DNA from: a bacterium
GTDB taxonomy: Bacteria > UBP6 > JAFGXH01
DNA: 30,508 bases
Direction: 5' to 3'
Assembly: GCA_027064085.1 (NCBI GenBank)
Contig: JAMOQH010000159.1
Span: forward strand, 1-30,508
Made by a program: the position numbers and the translations under genes. Position 1 is the first letter of the stretch. Every line of letters starts with the position of its first letter. The notes beneath the pieces were generated by a model, which worked only from the letters and a program-made list of their open reading frames with translations, searched no databases and was not told the DNA's origin. Shown piece by piece: positions 1 to 6,487 of the stretch.

Positions 1-482
1 TTTCTTTCATCTGTTTGATAACCATTTAAATAATCTTCTAATGGCAAAAATTTATCTTCTGTAAAAATTGAATGATATTGATTTGTTCCTTTTAATTGTA
101 AAAAGTGTGAAATTCTTAAATTATTTTTTTGTTCTCCACTAATTGCAATTGATAAAACATCAAATTCTTTAGATAAAAATGAAGAATAAAGTAAAACCCC
201 ATCAACAGCATAATCTTTATATTTATTTCTATTTTTCGACTCATGAAATTTAATGTCTGCTTTACATTCAACAACTATAATAAGATCAGGATTTTCTTTG
301 AATTGAATAATAAATTCAGGATAGCCTTTACCACCTCCACTTTTTGAAGCATTTTTTAAAAGTTTATCAATTTTTATATCTTTTGATGATTGCTCTTCAA
401 AAATAATCTTATCATTTTTATAAGATTCATCTTGAAGTACAAATTTTCTAAAAAAATTTTCTGTTATTCTTTCGTTTGCCAT
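1..482 (-). CDS. Restriction-modification type protein, N-terminal nuclease domain (partial, runs off window)
   Basis: This frame is open from an ATG at 482 to the window edge, giving the first 160 residues. It begins MANERITENFFRKF. Residues 54-76 show a PD-(D/E)xK nuclease core: PEF at 55-57, PD at 65-66, then E72-C-K74 at the end of a hydrophobic strand, followed by a conserved-looking basic stretch (HESKNRNKYKDYAVDG, 80-95). Domains of this appearance are found at the N-terminus of large restriction-methylase proteins, where the nuclease part cuts DNA and a downstream N6-adenine methylase part modifies it. The methylase part would lie outside the window, so the assignment is by N-terminal resemblance only. 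The ribosome site is a modest AGGA six bases before the ATG. The gene follows the recombinase on the same strand, as is common for defence genes in mobile regions. Confidence 0.6.
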   Translation of the reverse strand, partial: MANERITENFFRKFVLQDESYKNDKIIFEEQSSKDIKIDKLLKNASKSGGGKGYPEFIIQFKENPDLIIVVECKADIKFHESKNRNKYKDYAVDGVLLYSSFLSKEFDVLSIAISGEQKNNLRISHFLQLKGTNQYHSIFTEDKFLPLEDYLNGYQTDER

Positions 483-489
483 AGTTGTC

Positions 490-541
490 CTTTATTAAAT
501 AAAGTTATTTATAGTATATAAAACTTTTTCCTTTTTTCCAA
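490..541 (-). promoter_or_regulatory. Promoter of the restriction-modification type gene, with palindrome
   Basis: On the minus strand, TTGGAA (536-541) and TATACT (513-518) are 17 bases apart, about 30 bases upstream of the ATG at 482. Between the -10 and the start lies a palindrome CTTTATT-A-AATAAAG (490-504), which could bind a repressor. The sequence is so AT-rich that the palindrome may be chance. Confidence 0.5.
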
Positions 542-617
542 TTAAAATTCATTCTCGGAACGAAGTGGAGAGAATACCTTATTTTCCCTCTTTTAAATTA
601 AAAAAATCAAAAATTCC

Positions 618-761
618 TTATTCTTTTAAAGCCCAACAACAAAAATCTTTAAATTCAAATTTTTTCAAAAATATGTCGCCTAACGATGGAGTAAACACAA
701 TTGTGTTTATACCACTCATTTGGCTGTGCAAGCACAATTGTGTATATATTTCTTTTATCAT
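618..761 (-). pseudogene. 47-codon ORF after the recombinase, probable gene fragment
   Basis: A GGAGG ribosome site and ATG (759-761) lie directly after the recombinase stop codon, and the frame runs 47 codons (MIKEIYTQLCLHSQMSG...) to a stop at 618-620. The same ribosome site, start and first codons recur next to the collapsed recombinase copy at 4160-4190, where the frame diverges after MIKEIY and soon stops. This suggests that the recombinase was once followed by a co-translated gene now cut short at both places. The body of the ORF is largely a palindromic stretch (678-725), so it may not encode a functional peptide. Confidence 0.35.
678..742. repeat. Palindromic, attC-like structure beside the recombinase
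   Basis: A perfect 16-bp palindrome AAACACAATTGTGTTT sits at 693-708. It is flanked by ATGGAGT (685-691) and ACTCAT (about 714-719), which pair with one bulged G, and outside those by GCC (678-680) and GGC. GCCTAAC at 678-684 fits the RYYYAAC/GTTRRRY integron core consensus on one side only. A second copy of the palindrome core, CACAATTGTG, lies at 733-742. The stretch could fold into a long imperfect hairpin. Its location within 100 bases of a tyrosine recombinase gene makes a recombination site possible, but no function is shown. Confidence 0.45.
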
Positions 762-770
762 TAATTCCTC

Positions 771-1607
771 CTAATTAAAAAAATCATCAACTGGATTTTT
801 TATTTTATCAATAGCTTTCTTTGATACATGTGTATAAATTTCAGTAGTTTTTGAACTTTTATGACCTAACAATTCTTGAATATATCTTAAATCAGTTCCT
901 TGTTCCAATAAATGTGTTGCAAAACTATGTCTTAGCATATGTGGAGTAACATTTTTATTTATATTAGCTTTTTTAGATGCCTTCTTTAAAATATTTGCAA
1001 TGCTAGTTGGAGAATATTTTCCTCCGTTCATACCTTCAAATAAATATTCTTTTGGTTTATATTTTTTATAATATTCTCTTAATAATTTTAAAAAATTTTC
1101 AGAAAGCAATGAAATTCTATCTTTATTTCCTTTTGCTCCTAAAATATTTATAACCATTCTTTTTGAATCAATATCTAAAATTTTTAAATTAATCAATTCA
1201 CTTCTTCTAAGTCCTGCTGAATATATTAACATTAAAATAGATTTATGCTTTATATTACTCGTAGAATCCAAAATAGATTTTACTTCTGATTTGCTTAGAA
1301 CTTTTGGAAGTTTATATTCCTTTCTTGGACGATATATATTATAATACTGCTTTTCTCTACCAAGAACTTTCTCATAATAAAATTTTATAGAATTTATTCT
1401 TTGATTTTGCTGACTAATTGAAATATTCTTAGTTTTAATTAATTCTAGTATATAATTATTTATTTGAGTAATTGTTAATTTTTCTATATTTAAGTTTTTA
1501 AAATATTTAATGAAATCACCAAAATAGTTTATATATGTTTTTCTTGTATTTTGACTATAACTCTTTTGAATTAATAAATTATTATAATTTTCTAAGAAAA
1601 AATTCAC
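771..1607 (-). CDS. XerC/XerD-like tyrosine recombinase (site-specific integrase)
   Basis: This 278-residue protein has the two-domain layout of Xer-type recombinases: a SAM-like N-terminal core-binding domain (about 1-90) and a C-terminal catalytic domain. The catalytic set is complete: R134 in SAGLRRSEL, K159 in GAKGNKDR, H223 and R226 in TPHMLRHSFATHLL, H249 in LLGH, and the nucleophile Y258 in IYTHV. The R-to-H spacing of 89 residues leaves no room for the extra helix of integron IntI enzymes. The tail, KIKNPVDDFFN, resembles integrases common in accessory regions of Bacteroidota and others. Translation starts at GTG after AAGGAG. It probably acts in mobility or inversion rather than chromosome dimer resolution, because a collapsed second copy lies at 4161-4366. 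Its DNA target is unknown. Confidence 0.9.
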   Translation of the reverse strand: MNFFLENYNNLLIQKSYSQNTRKTYINYFGDFIKYFKNLNIEKLTITQINNYILELIKTKNISISQQNQRINSIKFYYEKVLGREKQYYNIYRPRKEYKLPKVLSKSEVKSILDSTSNIKHKSILMLIYSAGLRRSELINLKILDIDSKRMVINILGAKGNKDRISLLSENFLKLLREYYKKYKPKEYLFEGMNGGKYSPTSIANILKKASKKANINKNVTPHMLRHSFATHLLEQGTDLRYIQELLGHKSSKTTEIYTHVSKKAIDKIKNPVDDFFN

Positions 1608-1722
1608 CTAACTCCTTTAAACACATAATTATGATACAATCTTTACTTAAATAAATCAATGATTTTTTCTTTCTTTACAATTATTACTTCTTTTCAGCAA
1701 TAATAATATATTCACTAGTATA

Positions 1723-1751
1723 AGTATAACTTGTAAGTTTAGAATGTGCAA
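1723..1751 (-). promoter_or_regulatory. Promoter of the recombinase gene
   Basis: On the minus strand, TTGCAC (1746-1751) and TATACT (1723-1728) are separated by exactly 17 bases, about 115 bases upstream of the GTG start. A second TATACT overlaps downstream (1717-1722). The same box pair with the same spacing precedes the Rpn-family gene at 30471-30499. In the collapsed copy the -10 (4352-4357) survives but no -35 is found at the matching place. Confidence 0.65.
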
Positions 1752-1812
1752 GAATTTATTTTGTTTTTTTGGGGTCGTTTCAAAATCCTGAGATAATTGC
1801 TGCATATAAATT

Positions 1813-2478
1813 CTAAAATAAGGAATTTTCATTACCTTCTAAAATATCTTTAATAATTAAAGGAAACTCCTCTTCTATATCTTTCAAGAAGTTCTCATCA
1901 ATAATTTTAATATTTTTAAGAAAATAAAATGGAAATGTTTCTAATCTATAAATTAATTCATCTTTTTGAAAAATCATTTTATTTTTTGCATTTTTTATAA
2001 TTTCATGCCAATTAAATTTCATATTTTTAGAAATTAAATATATATCAAAAATATCTTTGGGATTATCTCTACCAAGAATTGCAGTTATTTTATTAGATAA
2101 TATATTTAAAGGGTTATCAAGTTTATAATTATTAATAAAAATAAATTCACCATGTCTATTTACACTGTCATTAATAAAATCAATTTGTAAAATTGTATTA
2201 TTTTCAATAACATTAACTCTAACAAACAATTTGGAATCAACAATTTTCTTGAAATATATATTTTTATCTTTAAATATCTTCATGATATCAGCTATAGAAT
2301 GAAAAAATGTTGAGGAATTGAATGTAAAAAAATCTAAATCATCACTATATCTTTTTTCAAATAAAAAACGATTTAAACAAGTTCCTCCAGTAAGGTAAAA
2401 TTCTGTATTTATTGAAAAAATAAGCGTTAAAATTTTATCTTGTAACTCATAAAGTTTGATATAATTTACTTTGTCCAA
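1813..2478 (-). CDS. AbiEii/AbiGii-type nucleotidyltransferase, probable toxin
   Basis: The 221-residue product has the nucleotidyltransferase core of the AbiEii family: G31-G32 in YLTGGTCLNR, then the metal-binding pair D47 and D49 in SDDLDFF, and a third acidic residue D101 in LQIDFIND. A further family motif, a lysine at 131 followed by DIFDIY (143-148), is also present. Family members transfer nucleotides to RNA targets such as tRNA and act as toxins in type IV-like toxin-antitoxin or abortive-infection systems. The start overlaps the end of the upstream 104-codon gene by 13 bases, so the two are translationally coupled. All core residues are intact, so it should be active. The exact target cannot be read from sequence. 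Confidence 0.8.
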   Translation of the reverse strand: MDKVNYIKLYELQDKILTLIFSINTEFYLTGGTCLNRFLFEKRYSDDLDFFTFNSSTFFHSIADIMKIFKDKNIYFKKIVDSKLFVRVNVIENNTILQIDFINDSVNRHGEFIFINNYKLDNPLNILSNKITAILGRDNPKDIFDIYLISKNMKFNWHEIIKNAKNKMIFQKDELIYRLETFPFYFLKNIKIIDENFLKDIEEEFPLIIKDILEGNENSLF

Positions 2479-2780
2479 CTTAACTCCCAGATATCAACTT
2501 CTTCTTTTAAAATTAATCTTTTTAGTATCTTAAATCTTCTATTAATAAAATCATAGTTAAATTTAGAGGGGCTGAAATCTTTTAGAAGCTTGATTTTATC
2601 ACTATCTGAAAAAACTGTAAGGTCATTTAAAACATCAGTACTATTTTTTAGTATTTTATTAAAAATAAATTTTTTATTGTTATAATCATTGCCTTCGCAA
2701 ATACTTATCAGCTCATTTACTGAAAAATTATAATCCCAAAAAGATTCTTTAATAATTCTCTTGTACTTTTCCTTATTCAT
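2466..2780 (-). CDS. Probable antitoxin partner of the AbiEii-type protein
   Basis: This 104-residue soluble, Lys-rich protein begins MNKEKYKRIIKESFWDYNFS and has no catalytic motif that I can see. Small proteins of this size with a similar start (a short helix, then an xxWDYN-like motif) commonly sit directly before AbiEii-type nucleotidyltransferase genes, so the antitoxin role is inferred from position and coupling. The gene comes first in the operon, overlaps the toxin gene by 13 bases, has a good GGAGG site, and starts 10 bases from a palindrome that covers its own promoter -10. This is the usual arrangement for autoregulated antitoxins. No classic helix-turn-helix was recognised, so DNA binding is unproven. 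Confidence 0.6.
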   Translation of the reverse strand: MNKEKYKRIIKESFWDYNFSVNELISICEGNDYNNKKFIFNKILKNSTDVLNDLTVFSDSDKIKLLKDFSPSKFNYDFINRRFKILKRLILKEEVDIWELSWTK

Positions 2781-2790
2781 AAAGCCTCCA

Positions 2791-2826
2791 TAAATAAAGT
2801 ATAGCTTTATTTATAAAGTTTCGCAA
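2791..2826 (-). promoter_or_regulatory. Toxin-antitoxin promoter with palindromic operator
   Basis: On the minus strand, TTGCGA (2821-2826) and TATACT (2798-2803) are 17 bases apart. The -10 sits inside a perfect 9-bp inverted repeat, TAAATAAAG (2791-2799), a 5-base spacer, and CTTTATTTA (2805-2813). A protein bound to the repeat would block the -10, which fits autorepression by the antitoxin or the complex. Confidence 0.6.
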
Positions 2827-2883
2827 GCAAATAAATCAAATTACAAATAGAGTAAAAAAAATTATAAAAGTGAAAACTTGTAA

Positions 2884-2991
2884 GGGCAAGGTTTCCTTGC
2901 CCGAAAGGTTGAACGCCAAAAATAAGACTCAAGGCTTATTTTTCTTGTAATAGATATGTATAGTTTCATATAGCTATGGAAAGACTATTAT
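2884..2991. repeat. Hairpin pair and dispersed repeat, copy 1; likely terminator
   Basis: GGGCAAGG-TTT-CCTTGCCC (2884-2902) is a perfect 8-bp hairpin. It is followed by a 9-bp hairpin, AAAAATAAG (2918-2926) with CTTATTTTT (2935-2943). On the minus strand the latter ends in a T-run about 55-80 bases past the stop of the ornithine synthase-like gene and could terminate it in both directions. From 2903 on (AAAGGTTGAA..GC..AAAA.TAAGACT) the stretch matches 28201-28252, including GCTATGGAAAGAC at its end, so it is one copy of a dispersed element. Confidence 0.55.
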
Positions 2992-2998
2992 AACAAGA

Positions 2999-4144
2999 TT
3001 AAAGTAATTTATATGGATATTCTTCTTCGCGTTTTTGAAATGAAAGGATTTTTTGATTTTGAATTATTCCATTACTTATCTCTATTGCTTTCGATATGGT
3101 TTTATTGCTTTCCCATGCTTTTCGTCCATTCATAATAATAGGGAGAAGAGGCAATATGGCTTCGGAAATATCCCATGAAGCAGAATCCCAATAATAACTT
3201 GGACTGTGGTCAACTGAATAATAAAATTTACCATCAATATTAATCATTGGATCTTCAAATGTGGTAGGTTTTGCACACCAAAAACCCATTCCTTCATCAC
3301 AACTTATATCAATAATAAGAGTCCCTTCCATCAATTTATTAGCCTTATCTTTTGGAACAAACATTAATGGATGCTCAATATCCTGAAGAGTCCCATTAAC
3401 AATTATTTGCACATCTAATAATACTTCTGAAAATGGGCGAGTACTTCCATCAGATTCTACCGAAAGTAAATTTCCAAAATCATCATTTTTCATTTGTTTA
3501 AATAATACGCCAGGTAATTGTTCTGATACATCTGTTGGCAATCGACGGGTATATACAGTAATGCTTGTCGCCCCTTGACCTTGCAATGCATATACTGCTC
3601 CACGACTCACAGAACCAAAGCTAAGGATTACAGCTTTTCGTGGTTTTCCATAATTCCCAATTATCCCTATGAGACTTAGTGCATGATTTACACCTGCATA
3701 GCCTGCAATTTCATTGTTTTTATAAAATATATGCATGTTTTTATCACCTGTTTTACTCCATTTGAACATTTCTTCCCATGCAATAAGTGTTAATTTTCTA
3801 TCAATGGATATTTGAGTAATCTTTTTTTGTTGTACGCAGTGTGGCCATCCCCAAATAATTGCTCCTTTATGTACTTGAGATAAATCTTCTTCTAAAGGTT
3901 TAGGTATAATTACACAATCAAAATCATTTAATATTTCTTCTCTAGAAGCAACTCGTCCTGATGTATACTTGGCTATTGTGCTATCATCAATTCCAAATTT
4001 TAATCCGTATCCTTCTTCAAATGTAATTTGTTCTCTAAACATCAAAGGAATAAATTTTATTTGTTCAGGATGAATGGCTACTCTGTTTTCATTTTCTTTT
4101 AGTGATTTTCCAATCACGCCAACCGTTAATAATTTTTGTGTCAT
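2999..4144 (-). CDS. N5-(carboxyethyl)ornithine synthase / alanine dehydrogenase family oxidoreductase
   Basis: The 381-residue protein resembles the alanine dehydrogenase/transhydrogenase fold: an N-terminal substrate domain with ENENRVAIHP (about 17-26) and a Rossmann domain with AVILSFGSVSRGAVYAL (about 172-188) that would bind NAD(P). Features typical of the N5-(carboxyethyl)ornithine synthase branch are IAWEEMF, the FYKNNEIAGYA segment, IIDISCDEGMG, and the VDHSPSYYWDSAS segment near the C-terminus. That enzyme reductively joins pyruvate to the side-chain amine of ornithine or lysine. It could instead act on another opine-like pair. The G+C is visibly higher in parts (28 of 60 bases at 3541-3600) than in neighbours. 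No strong ribosome site precedes the ATG, and the collapsed recombinase remnant ends 17 bases upstream, so it looks like a later arrival. Confidence 0.65.
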   Translation of the reverse strand: MTQKLLTVGVIGKSLKENENRVAIHPEQIKFIPLMFREQITFEEGYGLKFGIDDSTIAKYTSGRVASREEILNDFDCVIIPKPLEEDLSQVHKGAIIWGWPHCVQQKKITQISIDRKLTLIAWEEMFKWSKTGDKNMHIFYKNNEIAGYAGVNHALSLIGIIGNYGKPRKAVILSFGSVSRGAVYALQGQGATSITVYTRRLPTDVSEQLPGVLFKQMKNDDFGNLLSVESDGSTRPFSEVLLDVQIIVNGTLQDIEHPLMFVPKDKANKLMEGTLIIDISCDEGMGFWCAKPTTFEDPMINIDGKFYYSVDHSPSYYWDSASWDISEAILPLLPIIMNGRKAWESNKTISKAIEISNGIIQNQKILSFQKREEEYPYKLL

Positions 4145-4160
4145 ATAATCATCTCAGGTT

Positions 4161-4366
4161 GTATATATATTTCTTTTATCATTAATTCCTCCTAATTAAA
4201 AAAATCATCAACTGGATTTTTTATTTTAATATTCACTTAACAAACTATCTTTTAAACACTTGATGACAATACTACTTTATCTTAAACAAATCAATGCTTT
4301 CTTATTTCTTTATAAAAATTACTTCTTTTCAGTGGTAATAATGTATTCACTAGTATAACTATAATT
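4161..4366 (-). pseudogene. Collapsed second copy of the tyrosine recombinase locus
   Basis: On the minus strand, 4366-4236 aligns with the leader upstream of the intact recombinase (about 1735-1605), including the TATACT -10. The stretch 4228-4161 aligns with the last 11 codons of that gene, its stop, and the following GGAGG-ATG (about 807-741). Everything between is gone. The deletion is in frame: GTG at 4234-4236 now opens a 14-codon ORF, MNIKIKNPVDDFFN, ending at the original stop (4192-4194). The leader has drifted, with several substitutions and small indels, so the duplication is not recent. Confidence 0.8.
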
Positions 4367-4376
4367 TATTTTTTTT

Positions 4377-4423
4377 CCGTTTCAACCTACCTTTGAGACG
4401 AGGCCATGCCTTCGTCTTTACGG
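4377..4423. repeat. GC-richer hairpin between the remnant and the ferredoxin promoter
   Basis: AGACGAGGC (4396-4404), a CAT loop and GCCTTCGTCT (4408-4417) form a stem with one bulge, enclosed by CCGT (4377-4380) and ACGG (4420-4423). It is markedly richer in G+C than its surroundings and has no T-run. The rest of 4424-4520 holds no gene; I see only two ACCTACC words (near 4386 and 4477). Confidence 0.4.
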
Positions 4424-4524
4424 CAGTTTTACACGGATAAAAAAGCCCAAGGTGCGATATCTATTTCTAATGCACCTACCTAGTGTCTAAAAAATGAAAA
4501 AATATAGAAAATAATAAGAAAAGT

Positions 4525-4551
4525 TTGACATTTAAATTTAAATATTATAAT
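4525..4551 (+). promoter_or_regulatory. Promoter of the ferredoxin gene
   Basis: A consensus TTGACA (4525-4530) and consensus TATAAT (4546-4551) are separated by 15 bases, slightly short, about 40 bases before the ferredoxin start. This is among the strongest-looking promoters in the window, as expected for an abundant electron carrier. Confidence 0.7.
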
Positions 4552-4593
4552 AAAAGGATATATTTTAATTTTGCTTTTTATTTGGAGGAAATT

Positions 4594-4827
4594 ATGGCAG
4601 ATTTAGAAAACAAAGCAACAGAAAATGTAGCAGGAAAATTTTATGTAGATATGGAAGAATGTATTGCATGTGATGCTTGTATTGCAGAAGCTGAAGATTA
4701 TTTCGTAATGAGTGACGAAGGTTACGCTTATGTTAAAATTCAACCAACTGATGACGAAGGTGTTGAACTTTGTGAAAGTGCAATGGATGCTTGTCCTGTT
4801 GATGCTATTGGTGATGATGGCGAATAA
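4594..4827 (+). CDS. Single-cluster [4Fe-4S] ferredoxin
   Basis: The 77-residue acidic protein carries CIACDAC (CxxCxxC) at about 23-29 and a distal CPVDAI near the C-terminus, the four ligands of one [4Fe-4S] cluster. It is a soluble cytoplasmic one-electron carrier. An extra cysteine lies in LCESAMDAC, eight residues before the last ligand, where some single-cluster ferredoxins keep a disulfide partner. The ATG at 4594 is chosen because GGAGG lies five bases upstream; a longer frame from 4525 would start inside the promoter. The gene stands alone between its own promoter and terminator, so its redox partner cannot be inferred. Confidence 0.9.
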   Translation: MADLENKATENVAGKFYVDMEECIACDACIAEAEDYFVMSDEGYAYVKIQPTDDEGVELCESAMDACPVDAIGDDGE

Positions 4828-4856
4828 TAGAATATTTCTATATATTTAAGAATAAT

Positions 4857-4886
4857 AAAAAAGCTCCTTTTTAGGGGCTTTTTTTA
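4857..4886 (+). terminator. Rho-independent terminator after ferredoxin
   Basis: AAAAAAGCTCC, a short loop and GGGGCTTTTTTT form an A-tract/GC stem (one G-U pair) with a T-run, about 30 bases past the ferredoxin stop. Confidence 0.85.
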
Positions 4887-4912
4887 TTTATATGCAAGAA
4901 TAATTGGTAAAA

Positions 4913-6460
4913 ATGACTAAAATTAAAGAGTTTATAAAATCACCTTTTGTTTGGATAGGTACAACTTATTTTGCAGAGGGATTTCCTTACACCGTAATAA
5001 GGATTATTTCATCAATATTTTTTAGAGATAAGGGTGTTTCTCTTGAAAATGTAGGTTTAACATCTTTATATGGACTACCTTGGACAATAAAGTTTTTATG
5101 GGGACCTTATGTTGATAAATATTCAACAAGAAGAAATTGGCTTTTATCAACAGAAATATTATTTTCTATAATACTTTTATTAACAACTCTATTAGCTCCA
5201 ATAGATGGCGGGCTTTTTATTATTGGGGTATTATTTTTTATAGCTGCTTTTATTGCTGCTACTCATGATATAGCAATTGATGGTTTTTATATGGAAGCAT
5301 TAAGCAATGCTGAACAAGAAAAATTTATTGGTTACAGAATTCTTGCATATAGATTATCTATGATGTTTGGGCAAGGTGTTATTGTTACAATCGGAGCCGT
5401 TTATAGCTGGACTCTTGCATTTATGGCTTCTGCAGTATTATTTATACTGTTTTTCTTTTATCATTTATGGGTTTTACCGAAAAATGAAGAAACTAAGTAT
5501 GAAATCAAAGAATTATTACCTTATTTAAAAGATTTATTAATCTTTCCTATTTTTATTGATAGATTTAAGAAAAAACAAAAAAGAGAGCTTACGACAATAT
5601 TTATTATTTATACTACTATAGGTTTTATAATATGGTTTAAATATTTTTTAAAATCTCCATTTTATAGTGGTTTAGCAAAAGAATTTTTTATTTTTAAAAA
5701 ACTTAGTTATGCAAGGTGGATAGGGCTATTTATATTATTATCTTTAGTTGTTTTAATATTGCTTAAGGGCAAGATAAAGAAAAAATTGATTAAAAATAAA
5801 GATAGTTTTTATGCAAAATCGTTTTTAGCATTTATTGATAGAAAAAAAATAGCTTATGCAATTGCATTTATAATTTTTATCCGTACTGGTGAATTTATGC
5901 TTCATTCTATGACGGGAACTTTTTTTGTTGATTTAGGTATTAAAACCCATATAGGCTGGATTACATCTGGAGTAGGTTTACCAGCATCAATTTTTGGAGC
6001 GTTACTAGGTGGGTGGATAATTTCAAAATATGGGTTCAAAAAAACAGCATTCCCATTATTATTACTTCAGAATATTACAAATTTGGGGTATATGTGGCTT
6101 GCTTGGAGTTTAAGTGATTTTGTTATAAAAAATACGGGTAATAAAGAACCTATTGCAATTGGTGTTAAAAATCTAGTTGCAGTTGCATCAATTAATGGCT
6201 TTGAGCAGTTTTCAGCAGGGCTTGGAACTGCAGTCTTAACTACTTACTTACTAAGGTTATGTGTTAAAGAGTTTAAAACAGCACACTTTGCACTTGGAAC
6301 AGGTTTAATGAGTGTAAGTGGAGTTGTTGCAGGAATTGCAGGTGGTATTATTACAACAGAAATTGGCTATGAGATGTTTTTTTTAATTAGTTTTATTTCT
6401 GCAATTCCAGGAATGGTGTTATTATATTTTATCCCTCAATTTACAATGGGAGAAAAATAA
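4913..6460 (+). CDS. AmpG/PAT-type major facilitator superfamily transporter
   Basis: The roughly 515-residue protein is almost wholly hydrophobic segments. The N-terminal signature FAEGFPYTVIR ... LPWTIKFLWGPYVDKYSTRR (near 20-75) matches the PAT group of MFS carriers (AmpG muropeptide permease, acetyl-CoA transporters), including the DKY-RR loop between helices 2 and 3. The centre (about 185-310) carries extra hydrophobic segments and basic loops, so about 14 membrane helices are likely. Muropeptide recycling is the best-known substrate class, but the substrate here is not determined. The ATG at 4913 is chosen; a TTG at 4904 is in frame and neither has a strong ribosome site. It follows the ferredoxin terminator by 27 bases and shows no promoter of its own, so readthrough may drive it. 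Confidence 0.75.
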   Translation: MTKIKEFIKSPFVWIGTTYFAEGFPYTVIRIISSIFFRDKGVSLENVGLTSLYGLPWTIKFLWGPYVDKYSTRRNWLLSTEILFSIILLLTTLLAPIDGGLFIIGVLFFIAAFIAATHDIAIDGFYMEALSNAEQEKFIGYRILAYRLSMMFGQGVIVTIGAVYSWTLAFMASAVLFILFFFYHLWVLPKNEETKYEIKELLPYLKDLLIFPIFIDRFKKKQKRELTTIFIIYTTIGFIIWFKYFLKSPFYSGLAKEFFIFKKLSYARWIGLFILLSLVVLILLKGKIKKKLIKNKDSFYAKSFLAFIDRKKIAYAIAFIIFIRTGEFMLHSMTGTFFVDLGIKTHIGWITSGVGLPASIFGALLGGWIISKYGFKKTAFPLLLLQNITNLGYMWLAWSLSDFVIKNTGNKEPIAIGVKNLVAVASINGFEQFSAGLGTAVLTTYLLRLCVKEFKTAHFALGTGLMSVSGVVAGIAGGIITTEIGYEMFFLISFISAIPGMVLLYFIPQFTMGEK

Positions 6461-6487
6461 ATTTATAAAATGAACTTTTTATTTACT

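Noticed and set aside
565-774. Plus-strand 69-codon ORF
   Set aside because: It begins at a codon without a ribosome site, runs through the palindrome and antisense to a better-supported minus-strand start with GGAGG, and has no recognisable content.
678-1607. Integron with IntI and attC array
   Set aside because: The recombinase has only 89 residues between the box I arginine and box II histidine, too few for the IntI-specific helix, and only one attC-like core with no partner core was found. No cassette array follows.
4377-4423. Third copy of the dispersed hairpin repeat
   Set aside because: The reverse strand shares only short words (AAAGG, GGTTGAA) with the two real copies and the stem sequence is unrelated.
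4525-4593. N-terminal extension of the ferredoxin
   Set aside because: The extra codons overlap the promoter boxes and a strong GGAGG-ATG lies at the shorter start.
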